From Pseudomonadota bacterium (GTDB lineage: Bacteria; Pseudomonadota; Alphaproteobacteria; ATCC43930; CGMCC-115725): a DNA stretch of 33,139 nucleotides. This document shows, piece by piece, positions 22,635-30,001 of this stretch. Each line of letters begins with the position of its first letter. The first letter of the stretch is position 1. The notes under the pieces are model-generated. The model ran no database searches. It had not been told where the DNA came from and saw only the letters and a list, made by a program, of their open reading frames with translations. The stretch is taken from positions 1 to 33,139 of the forward strand of contig JAKAOO010000009.1 of NCBI GenBank assembly GCA_021812165.1, written 5' to 3'. The translations under genes and the position numbers were made by a program.

Positions 22635-24596
22635 TCAGATGCCGAACGGGACTTTCTTCAGACTTCCGCTTTTGAGACGGCGGTAGCGGGCGAGAGCCCA
22701 AAGCGGGAAAAAGGTGCGGTAGCCGTGATAGCGCAGGTAAAAGACGCGCGGAAAACCGACGGCCGTATACCAGGGCTCCTCCCAGTTGCCGTCCGCCTCT
22801 TGCGTCGAAAGAAGGTAGGCGATGCCCCGCTCCACGGCAGGATGGTCGACCTCGCCCGCGGCCATCAGCGCCAAGAGCGCCCAGGCGGTTTGCGACGCGG
22901 TGCTGTACGGCGCCTCGCCCTTCGCTACTCCCGGCCAATAGCTTTCCTCGCGCTCGCCCCAGCCGCCATCGGCGTGCTGGCGGGCGAGAAGCCAATGAAC
23001 CGCCCGCCGCATCTGCGGGCCATCGCGGGGGACGCCGACGGCGTTCAAGGCGGAAAGCACCGACCAGGTGCCATAGAGGTAGTTCGTCCCCCAACGCCCA
23101 TACCAGCAGCCTTCCGGCTCCTGCTCGCTGAGGAGATAGGCCGTCGCCGCCTTCACCGCCGGATGCTCCGCCGGGTAGCCGAGCTGCACGAGAAAGCCGA
23201 GGCAACGCGCGCTGACATCGGCCGTCGGCGGATCGAGAAGCGCGCCGTGATCGGCAAAGGGGATATAGTTCAGATAATAATGCGTGTTGTCGGCGTCGAA
23301 GGATCCCCACCCGCCGTTTTTGCTTTGCATGCCGATCGTCCACTCGGCCGCCCGTTCGAGCGCCCCCCGATAGCGCGCCCGATCGAAGCGGTCGAGAGCG
23401 AGCGCGACCGCGCCGGTGTCGTCGAGATCGGGGTAGTAGTCGTTTTCGTACTCGAACGGCCAACCGCCGGGGCGCAGCCCCGGGCGGGTCGCCGCCCAAT
23501 CGCCGGTGCAATCGAGGATCTGCTTTCCTTCGAGCCAGTCGCAGGCGCGCTGCAGATGGGGCTCGAGGCGGTCCTCGCCGACCTCCAGAAGAGCGTGCAC
23601 GACGAGCGCCGTGTCCCAGATCGGCGAAAAACAGGGCTGGCAATAATTGCGCTCGCCTTCGAGGACGAGAAGGCGGCCGAGCGCCGCGACCGCCACCTTG
23701 TAATCGGGGTGGTCGCGCGGATACCGGAGAGCCTCGTACATGAGGATGACGTTGGCCATCGGCGGAAAGATCGCGCCGAGGCCGCCCTCGCCGTTCAAGC
23801 GTTCCTTGACGAAGGCCACGGCCTTCTCGATTGCGCGCTGGCGCCAGCGCGCGGGGAAATGCGGCTGCAAAACCCGCAACATCCCGTCGAGAAGGGCAAA
23901 CGCGGTTGCGAGGGGCGATGAGGTGCGGCCTCTGATCCATCGTTTCACGGTTTCGGGCGGTTCGACGAAAAGCTCGGCGATCGAGAGGCGCCGCGGGTTT
24001 TGGGGTCGCGGTTTCAACGCCATGACGACGAGAAGCGGGACGAGAGTGGTGCGCGACCAATAGGAAATCTTGCTGATATGGAACGGCGCGGAGGCCGGCA
24101 GGAGCATCAGCTCGACCGGCATCACCGGTACCGCGCGCCAAGGAAGCTCGCCCCAAAGAGCGAGGAGGATCCGGGTAAAGACATTCGCGCGCCGCGCGCC
24201 GCCGGCGGCGAGGATCGCCGCTCGCGCTCGCGCCATATGCGGCGCATCCGGCGAATCGCCCGCCGCTTTCAGTGCGAAATAGGCCTTGACGGAGACGCTG
24301 AAGATGAAGCTGCCGCCATGGAAGAGCGGCCAGCCGCCGTCTTCCCCCTGGATCGCCCGAATATAGGCGGCAAGGCGTTCTTCGATCGCCGGATCGACCG
24401 TTCCGAGAAAATGCTGAAGGAGAATGTATTCGGCCGGGATCGTGACATCCGCTTCGAGTTCGAAGACCCAGTACCCCTCGGCATGCTGGCGCGCGAGCAG
24501 AGATCGGACCGTGCGCAGGATCGCCTCATCGAGCTCCGACGGCAGAAGCGCCTCTCTCTCGCCGGCTGCCGGTCTTGCTGTTATTCCGTCGTTCAT
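22635..24596 (-). CDS. shc: Squalene-hopene cyclase (HpnF/Shc)
   Basis: Membrane-associated cyclase that turns squalene into hopene and hopanol. It has 653 residues, the usual length. The acid motif is DLDDTG (D390-x-D392-D393), where most cyclases read DVDDTA. QW-type repeats are clear: GEDGGWPLF, QSKNGGWGSF, QHADGGWGE, QEADGNWEEPW and QEPEGCWYGRWG. SPIWDTALV and the C-terminal YTAVGFPRVFYLRYHGYRTF are family-typical. The ATG at 24594-24596 overlaps the hpnE stop by 4 bp. It closes the hpnA-hpnC-hpnD-hpnE-hpnF operon, which supplies its substrate. A GC-rich hairpin at about 22576-22594 could end the transcript but lacks a T run. Confidence 0.97.
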   Translation of the reverse strand: MNDGITARPAAGEREALLPSELDEAILRTVRSLLARQHAEGYWVFELEADVTIPAEYILLQHFLGTVDPAIEERLAAYIRAIQGEDGGWPLFHGGSFIFSVSVKAYFALKAAGDSPDAPHMARARAAILAAGGARRANVFTRILLALWGELPWRAVPVMPVELMLLPASAPFHISKISYWSRTTLVPLLVVMALKPRPQNPRRLSIAELFVEPPETVKRWIRGRTSSPLATAFALLDGMLRVLQPHFPARWRQRAIEKAVAFVKERLNGEGGLGAIFPPMANVILMYEALRYPRDHPDYKVAVAALGRLLVLEGERNYCQPCFSPIWDTALVVHALLEVGEDRLEPHLQRACDWLEGKQILDCTGDWAATRPGLRPGGWPFEYENDYYPDLDDTGAVALALDRFDRARYRGALERAAEWTIGMQSKNGGWGSFDADNTHYYLNYIPFADHGALLDPPTADVSARCLGFLVQLGYPAEHPAVKAATAYLLSEQEPEGCWYGRWGTNYLYGTWSVLSALNAVGVPRDGPQMRRAVHWLLARQHADGGWGEREESYWPGVAKGEAPYSTASQTAWALLALMAAGEVDHPAVERGIAYLLSTQEADGNWEEPWYTAVGFPRVFYLRYHGYRTFFPLWALARYRRLKSGSLKKVPFGI

Positions 24597-25921
24597 AGAA
24601 GGGTTTTCCGTTTCGGCTGCCGTCTCAAAACCCCGATATTCCGCTCTTGCCCGGCGAGGACTGCGGCCGCGGCAAAGCCGGAGCGAATAGCCCCTTCGAT
24701 CGTCGCGGGCAACCCCGTATCGGTATAATCGCCTGCAAGGGCAAGATTTTGCCAACGCGTCGCCGCGCCGGGCCGCCGCCTCAACTCATCCGGGGAGGCG
24801 AGGAAGGTGGCGCGCCGCTCCTTGAGGATCCGCGCGGCGGGAAGGGGAGCCGAGGGAAGGCGATAGGCGAAAGCGACATCGCCCCACAAGCGCTCTCGGA
24901 GCGCCTCGATGCCTTCGTCAACGAGGTCATCGGCGGCGCTGACCGTGACCGAAAGGACCCCCTTCTTGCGAAAGATCCATTGCGCCGCGCCGCCGATGAC
25001 CGCGACGAAAAGCGGCGCTCCCGCGGGCGCTGCGGCGCGGAAATGGGCGTTGACGATCGGCGCGTGACGAGAGGGCACGGTGAGCCCCGGAACGAGCCGG
25101 CCCGCCGCCGTCGCCGGCACCGCGAGAACGACCCCGTCGCCCTCTTGAAGCGCGACTTCCGCCCCCTCGAAGGCGAGCCCCGAGACGCGCGCTCCGCTCA
25201 TGAGGAGAGTGCGCAGCCGCGCGCCGAAGCGGATCACCGCGCCCGCCGATTCGAGGCGCGCGAGGGCGGGCTCGACAAAGCTTTCCGAGAGCCCTTCGCG
25301 CGGGACGAGCGGCCGGCATGCCCGGCCGCCCTTCAACAGGGTCTCTTCGAGAACCCGGCCGAAAAGCCGGGCCGAGCCGCACGAAGCCGGGGTGTTGAGC
25401 GCCGCCACCGCCAGCGGCTCCCAGAGGCGCCGGTAAAGCGCGCGCTCTTCTCCGAGCGTCGCCGCCACCGTCGCCTGCGGATCGGCATGCCGCAGAGAGC
25501 GGGCGGCGAGATAATGGGTCGCCCGGCTTCCCGGAACGCGGCGGCGGCGCAGGAAGATCCACCACGGCAAAAGGCCGCGGTTGGGCCGCAGTTCCCAGCG
25601 CTCGCCGCTCGCGCGATCGACAAAGGGAAAGACCGGCTCCGCGGGGCCTTCGAACGTCGCGAGAGCGCCAATCCGCTCGATATAAGAAAGAGCGGCGGCA
25701 TTGCCGGAAAGAAGGAGATGGTTGCCGTTGTCGATGCGGCAGGAAAGCTCGCTGTCGTAGTAGGAACGGCAGCGCCCGCCCGCTTGCGGGGAGGCTTCGT
25801 AAAGCGCCACCCGGCGCCCCGCGGCGAGGAGCGAAATGGCCGCCGCAAGCCCCGCAAGGCCGGCGCCGACGACATGCACGACGCCATCCTGAGCCTGTCG
25901 AAGGAAGCCGCCCTCCGCCAC
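24593..25921 (-). CDS. hpnE: Hydroxysqualene dehydroxylase HpnE
   Basis: FAD-dependent amine-oxidase-like enzyme that reduces hydroxysqualene to squalene, the last of the three-step HpnCDE route from farnesyl diphosphate. It has 442 residues from GTG at 25919-25921, or 428 from a later GTG at 25877-25879. The dinucleotide-binding motif VVGAGLAGLAAA starts at residue 17 of the longer form. RIDNGNHLLLSGN and the C-terminal LALAGDYTDTGLPATIEGAIRSG are family signatures. The first 13 residues of the long form come from a copy of the dispersed CCTTCGACAGGCTCAGGAT repeat, so the shorter start may be the true one. It overlaps shc by 4 bp. Confidence 0.92.
   Translation of the reverse strand: MAEGGFLRQAQDGVVHVVGAGLAGLAAAISLLAAGRRVALYEASPQAGGRCRSYYDSELSCRIDNGNHLLLSGNAAALSYIERIGALATFEGPAEPVFPFVDRASGERWELRPNRGLLPWWIFLRRRRVPGSRATHYLAARSLRHADPQATVAATLGEERALYRRLWEPLAVAALNTPASCGSARLFGRVLEETLLKGGRACRPLVPREGLSESFVEPALARLESAGAVIRFGARLRTLLMSGARVSGLAFEGAEVALQEGDGVVLAVPATAAGRLVPGLTVPSRHAPIVNAHFRAAAPAGAPLFVAVIGGAAQWIFRKKGVLSVTVSAADDLVDEGIEALRERLWGDVAFAYRLPSAPLPAARILKERRATFLASPDELRRRPGAATRWQNLALAGDYTDTGLPATIEGAIRSGFAAAAVLAGQERNIGVLRRQPKRKTLL
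25886..25904. repeat. Dispersed CCTTCGACAGGCTCAGGAT repeat at the start of hpnE
   Basis: The reverse complement of 25886-25904 reads CCTTCGACAGGCTCAGGAT, a short repeat found scattered in many proteobacterial genomes. It lies in frame in the N-terminal extension of HpnE. A 12-bp part (25892-25903) is also an inverted copy of 25979-25990 in the end of hpnD. Confidence 0.55.
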
Positions 25922-25936
25922 CCGTTTTCCGCGCCC

Positions 25937-26815
25937 TCAGATGAACCCGTGCCGCAAAACAAGCCAGAGCTTCTGCGGCTTCGACAGGCTGACCTTTTGC
26001 CGCGGATCGCGCCACCCCGACCGCAACAGCGCGTCGAGCGTCGCGCGATAGGTGGCGGCCATCACCGCCGCCGGCCGCATCGCCCGCCGCCGGCACGCGG
26101 ACATCGCTCTCTCAGCCTCGGAAAAATGCGCTTTCGCAAGTTCGGCGAGTTCGCGGCACGCCGCCCCCAATGCCGGATGTGAGAGAACGGCGCCCGGATC
26201 TCGGCCGTCAACGCCGTGGCGATCGAGGATTTCGCGCGGCAGATAGAGCCTCTTGCGAAGGGCGTCCTCTTCGAGGTCGCGCAGGATGTTGGTGAGCTGC
26301 AGGGCACGGCCGAGAGCCTCGGCGACGCGATGGGCAGGCTCGCTCGAATCGCCGAAGACCGGGACCGAAAGATGGCCGACCGCGCTCGCGACGCGGCGGC
26401 AGTAAAGGTCGAGCCAAGCGAGATCGGGAGCGAAAATGTCGCCCCGAGCGTCCATCTCCATCCCATCGATAACCGCGAGAAACTCCGCCCGCGAGAGGTC
26501 GTACCGCTCTACCGGCGCCTCCAGCGCGCGCGAGACGAGGCGAGAAGGCCGGCCGTGGTAAAGCGCGTCGATCTCTTCGCGCCAGCCGCCGAGAAGCGCC
26601 AGCTTTTCCGGCACCGGGCGATCCTCGTCGGCAATGTCGTCGACTTCGCGGCAGAAGGCGTAGATCGCATACATGGCGGCGCGCCTCTCGCGCGGGAGAA
26701 GGCGCATCGCCCAGTAGAACGAGGTCCCGGCCGCGGCGACCCGATCGCGAATGGCGACGCGAAGCGCTCTCTCGGCATAGGGGGCGCCCGCCGGCGCCTC
26801 GGCTAACCGCGCCAT
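25937..26815 (-). CDS. hpnD: Presqualene diphosphate synthase HpnD
   Basis: Squalene/phytoene synthase-family enzyme that condenses two farnesyl diphosphates to presqualene diphosphate. It has 292 residues from ATG 26813-26815. The first Asp-rich motif is FCREVDDIADED (D59, D60, D63), the second NILRDLEEDALRKRLYLP (D180, D184). GTSFYWAMRLLP and the C-terminal SLSKPQKLWLVLRHGF are typical of HpnD. It starts 13 bp inside the end of hpnC, and its stop is 15 bp before the hpnE GTG. HpnC and HpnD look alike but are distinct enzymes; the fit of this sequence to HpnD is clear from the motifs and its place in the operon. Confidence 0.95.
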   Translation of the reverse strand: MARLAEAPAGAPYAERALRVAIRDRVAAAGTSFYWAMRLLPRERRAAMYAIYAFCREVDDIADEDRPVPEKLALLGGWREEIDALYHGRPSRLVSRALEAPVERYDLSRAEFLAVIDGMEMDARGDIFAPDLAWLDLYCRRVASAVGHLSVPVFGDSSEPAHRVAEALGRALQLTNILRDLEEDALRKRLYLPREILDRHGVDGRDPGAVLSHPALGAACRELAELAKAHFSEAERAMSACRRRAMRPAAVMAATYRATLDALLRSGWRDPRQKVSLSKPQKLWLVLRHGFI

Positions 26816-27660
26816 CCCCTGAAGGCGCCGAGAAGAAAGGCGGCGAGGAAATCGCTTTTGGCGAGCGCCACCCGCTCGCGCAGCGGATCGCCGCACGAAA
26901 GGCGGCGCGCGAGGCGCGAAGCCAGCTCGACGATCACCGCGCACTCGCATCTGAGGCCGCGGGCGGCGACATGCGAAGGGAGGCCGCGAGCGGTTGCGAT
27001 GAGCGCTTCGGTGCGGGCGAGAAGGCGCGCGAAAACGCGCGAAAGCTCCGGGCTGCTCTCCGGCGCAGCGAGAGCGGCAACACTCGTCGCTTCGGCTTCG
27101 AGATCTTCGAGAGGAACGTAGACGCGGTCGAGGCGGCGGTAATCGAGGCCGCAATCCTGCAGATGGTTGAGAACCTGGAGCGCCGCGCACAAGGCGTCGT
27201 TCGAGGGCCAGCTCTCCCGGCTCTCGCCGTGGAGATCCAGAACCTGGCGTCCGACGGGCGAGGCCGAATAGCGGCAATACCCCATCAGATCCTCCCAGTC
27301 GCGATAACGCAGCTTCGTCGCATCGAGCCGGAAGGCGCGCAAGAGATCATGACAATGCTCGGCGGAGAGACCGCGTTCGAGAAGGCTTCGGCGCATCGCC
27401 GCGGCGGCCGGAGCTTCCGACCCGGGGGCGCCGTCGAGAACGGCGGCCATGCGGTCGAGACGCCGCACCTTTTCGGCGGCTTCAAGCGCCGGGTCGTCGG
27501 CGATATCGTCGGCATTGCGGGCAAAGCGGTAAAAGGCATGAACATGCGGGCGCAGATCGCGGCGGATCAGAAAGGAGCCGACGGGGAAATTCTCGTCGCC
27601 CCGTCCTTTGCCCGAGGGCGCCTCCACGCTCGATGCGCGTTCTTCCACCACCGTCGTCAT
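26803..27660 (-). CDS. hpnC: Hydroxysqualene synthase HpnC
   Basis: Squalene/phytoene synthase-family enzyme that converts presqualene diphosphate to hydroxysqualene. It has 285 residues. The N-terminal block GDENFPVGSFLIRRDLRPHV and the motif FARNADDIADD (D51-D56) are typical of HpnC, as is the second motif NHLQDCGLDYRRLDRVYVP (D169, D173). The ATG at 27658-27660 overlaps the stop of hpnA by 4 bp. A longer open frame upstream belongs to hpnA sequence in another frame and is not coding. Confidence 0.95.
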   Translation of the reverse strand: MTTVVEERASSVEAPSGKGRGDENFPVGSFLIRRDLRPHVHAFYRFARNADDIADDPALEAAEKVRRLDRMAAVLDGAPGSEAPAAAAMRRSLLERGLSAEHCHDLLRAFRLDATKLRYRDWEDLMGYCRYSASPVGRQVLDLHGESRESWPSNDALCAALQVLNHLQDCGLDYRRLDRVYVPLEDLEAEATSVAALAAPESSPELSRVFARLLARTEALIATARGLPSHVAARGLRCECAVIVELASRLARRLSCGDPLRERVALAKSDFLAAFLLGAFRGWRG

Positions 27661-28658
27661 GAGAGATACCCGTTCGCGGCGAACCAGCGGAGCGCGTCGG
27701 CAATGCCCTCGCGGGCCGGACGCGCCCTGTAACCGAGTTCGCGTATCGCCTTTGCCGAAGTGAAGTACATTTTCTTCTTCGCCATGCGAACGCCGTTGCG
27801 GGTGATAAAGGGTTCCCGCCCCGTGAAGCGCGCCCAAGTCTCGGAGGCGACGGCCGCGCCATAGGCGAGAGGGCGCGGCACCTCGAAGGAAGGCGGGCGC
27901 AGACCCCGCTGCGTTGCGACCTCGGCGAGGATCGCTCGAAGCGGCATGTTTTCGCCGCCGAGAATGTAACGCTCGCCGATGCGGCCCGTCTGCGCGGCGG
28001 CGAGGTGACCCGCGGCGACATCGTCCACGTGGACGAGATTGAGACCGGTATCGACAAAGCCGGGAAGCTGGCCGCGCGCGGCTTTGAGAATGAGGCGCCC
28101 GCTCGGCGTCGGTTTCACGTCCCGCGGGCCGACCGGGGTTGAGGGGTTGACGATGACGGCCGGCAGACCGCGTTCGGCGACGAGAGCGCGGACGGCCTTC
28201 TCGGCGAGAAATTTCGACTGCTTATACGGACCGATCATGTCCTCGAAGCGGCTTGGCGTCTCCTCGTCGGCGGACCCGTCCGCAACGATGCCGAGAGCGG
28301 CGACGCTGCTGGTGTAAACGATTTTCTCGATCCCGGCGTCGAGCGCCGCCAGCATGGCGTTCTTCGTGCCCTCGACGTTGGTTCTCATCATCGCCGCCGG
28401 ATCCGGCACCCAAAGCCGGTAATCGGCCGCCACATGGAAGAGATAGCGGCAACCATGAAGCGCGCGCGCAAGAGACGCCGCGTCCTCGAGCGCGCCTTCG
28501 ACCGTTTCCAGTCCGAGCTCGGCGAGGTTGCGGCGGTCGCTTTCCGGCCGCACCAGGGCGCGAACGGTCTGGCCGGAAGAAATGAGGGCCGCGGCGACCG
28601 CCGACCCGACAAAGCCGGTCGCTCCGGTGACGAGGCATAAACCGGGTGATAAAGCCAT
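27657..28658 (-). CDS. hpnA: Hopanoid-associated sugar epimerase HpnA
   Basis: Extended short-chain dehydrogenase/epimerase of 333 residues. The NAD-binding motif is TGATGFVGSAV (residues 11-21). The catalytic pair is Y145 and K149 in GPYKQSKFLAE, with TSSVAALG as the Ser-containing strand. HpnA heads most hopanoid operons, but its substrate has not been firmly defined. It is the first gene of hpnA-hpnC-hpnD-hpnE-hpnF. A promoter just upstream would begin transcription 3-4 bases before the ATG, and no ribosome binding site is visible, so translation may start on a leaderless message. ccmI ends 54 bp upstream, so read-through from the ccm genes is also possible. Confidence 0.94.
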   Translation of the reverse strand: MALSPGLCLVTGATGFVGSAVAAALISSGQTVRALVRPESDRRNLAELGLETVEGALEDAASLARALHGCRYLFHVAADYRLWVPDPAAMMRTNVEGTKNAMLAALDAGIEKIVYTSSVAALGIVADGSADEETPSRFEDMIGPYKQSKFLAEKAVRALVAERGLPAVIVNPSTPVGPRDVKPTPSGRLILKAARGQLPGFVDTGLNLVHVDDVAAGHLAAAQTGRIGERYILGGENMPLRAILAEVATQRGLRPPSFEVPRPLAYGAAVASETWARFTGREPFITRNGVRMAKKKMYFTSAKAIRELGYRARPAREGIADALRWFAANGYLS

Positions 28659-28667
28659 GGTGCGAGG

Positions 28668-28695
28668 ATTTTAGAGAAACAAGAGAGCGTGTCGA
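28668..28695 (-). promoter_or_regulatory. Predicted sigma70 promoter of hpnA operon
   Basis: On the minus strand TCGACA (28690-28695) and TAAAAT (28668-28673) are 16 bp apart, each a five-of-six match to consensus. The predicted start near 28661-28662 is 3-4 bases before the hpnA ATG (28658). The promoter fits entirely in the 54-bp gap after ccmI. Confidence 0.5.
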
Positions 28696-28712
28696 GGCGG
28701 ATGGCGGCAGCC

Positions 28713-29537
28713 CTATCGCGCGGGTGCGGCGGCTTCGATCTGGCGCAGCCTCTTGGCGACGAGGCTCTTCCACGGCGCCCCCGCCGGCGCCTCGGCAAGG
28801 AGCGATTTCAAAGCCGCCGCAGCCTTCCCCGTCTCGCCCCTTTGCAGCGCCGCTTCCGCCAGATAATAGCGGCTGCGGGGGTTTTGAGGATCGCGGGCGA
28901 ACTCCCTCTCGGCGGCGGAAGTGACGGTCCCGCCGGCGGCGAGAACCAGAACCTCGCCGAGCTCGGCATGAAGCTTGGTGTTCCCGGGATCGAGCCGAAT
29001 TGCGGAGGCGTAGGCTTTCTCCGCCTCCGAGAAGCGGCCGAGTGCCGACAGCGAGCGGGCGAGAAGAATCCAGCCTTCGGGATCCTGCGGTTGGCGCGCG
29101 AGCCTTGCCTCAAGTTGCGCCACCGCCGCGTCGAGGTTCGGCATCATGCGTTCCGCCGTGAGCTTGCCGGGGTCGATCGCCGCCGGCGTGCCATAGGCGA
29201 AATAGAGCGCGAAGGCTGCTACGGGGAGAATTCCGGCAATCGCCGTAACCGCACCAAGCCGCCAGGTCGTCTCGGCGCGGCTTCCCGGCTCGAGGCGGCG
29301 GCTCTTGCGCTCGGCGGAGGCGAGAAGGCGCCGCGTGATCTCGGTCCGCCGGGCGGCGGCTTCTTCGCGCGAAAGGCCGGGCTCATCGAGCTCGGCAGCG
29401 GCAAGCTCCTGCCGGAAAACCGCGACCACGGCCTCTCGGTCGTCGACACCCTCCGCCCGCGGGCGCAACAGCGGATAAAGGAGAACGAAAACCGCCGCGA
29501 GCGCGATGAGGATCGCGATGCTCCAAAAGAGGATCAC
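28713..29537 (-). CDS. ccmI: Cytochrome c maturation protein CcmI (CycH)
   Basis: Inner-membrane apocytochrome c chaperone of 274 residues. The start is GTG at 29535-29537 (VILFWSIAIL), overlapping the ccmH stop. It has a first transmembrane segment (about 3-23), an EL-rich cytoplasmic loop with DREAVVAVFRQEL, a second segment (about 92-110) and a periplasmic TPR region (PEGWILLARSLSALGRFSEAEKAY). It presents apocytochromes to CcmF/CcmH for heme attachment. The length is short compared with some CcmI proteins, as the C-terminal domain is reduced to TPR repeats. Confidence 0.93.
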   Translation of the reverse strand: MILFWSIAILIALAAVFVLLYPLLRPRAEGVDDREAVVAVFRQELAAAELDEPGLSREEAAARRTEITRRLLASAERKSRRLEPGSRAETTWRLGAVTAIAGILPVAAFALYFAYGTPAAIDPGKLTAERMMPNLDAAVAQLEARLARQPQDPEGWILLARSLSALGRFSEAEKAYASAIRLDPGNTKLHAELGEVLVLAAGGTVTSAAEREFARDPQNPRSRYYLAEAALQRGETGKAAAALKSLLAEAPAGAPWKSLVAKRLRQIEAAAPAR

Positions 29538-30001
29538 GGCCCTTCGCCCAAAAGCATCTTCGCGCGCGCGTGCTCCTCGGCGCTCAGTGCCGGCACCCTC
29601 TCGCTTTTTCGCATGCGCCGCGCCCGGTAGGCGAGGAAGATCCCCGCCCCCAAGATCAAGGCCGGCGGCGTCAGCCACAAGAGGTAGGTGACCGGCAGAA
29701 AGGGCGGGTCCAGGAGAACGAAGATCCCGTAGCGGGAAACGATGTACGCGATCACCTGTTTGTTGCTTTCGCCGATGAGCAGGCGCCGCCTGATGAGGAG
29801 CCTCAGATCATGGGCGAGAGGCGCATCCGAGGCCTCGATCGACTCGTCCTGGCAAACAAGGCAGCGCAGTTCCCTGCCGATCGCTTCGGCGCGCGCTTCG
29901 AGGACGGGATTGGCGAGCTTTTCGGAAGGTTCGAGCGCCAACGCCGTTCCTCCGAAAAGGAGGAGCGCGAGCAACGCGGCAAAGAGAACCCGCCCGCTCA
30001 T
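29534..30001 (-). CDS. ccmH: Cytochrome c maturation thioredoxin-like protein CcmH (CycL)
   Basis: A 155-residue periplasm-facing thiol oxidoreductase. It has a signal peptide (about 1-22), the LRCLVCQ motif with C47 and C50, and a C-terminal transmembrane segment (about 103-125). It reduces the CXXCH cysteines of apocytochromes before heme ligation. The ATG at 29999-30001 overlaps the ccmF stop by 4 bp, and its own stop overlaps ccmI. A long open frame extending upstream is antisense-like filler over ccmF in another frame. Confidence 0.95.
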   Translation of the reverse strand: MSGRVLFAALLALLLFGGTALALEPSEKLANPVLEARAEAIGRELRCLVCQDESIEASDAPLAHDLRLLIRRRLLIGESNKQVIAYIVSRYGIFVLLDPPFLPVTYLLWLTPPALILGAGIFLAYRARRMRKSERVPALSAEEHARAKMLLGEGP

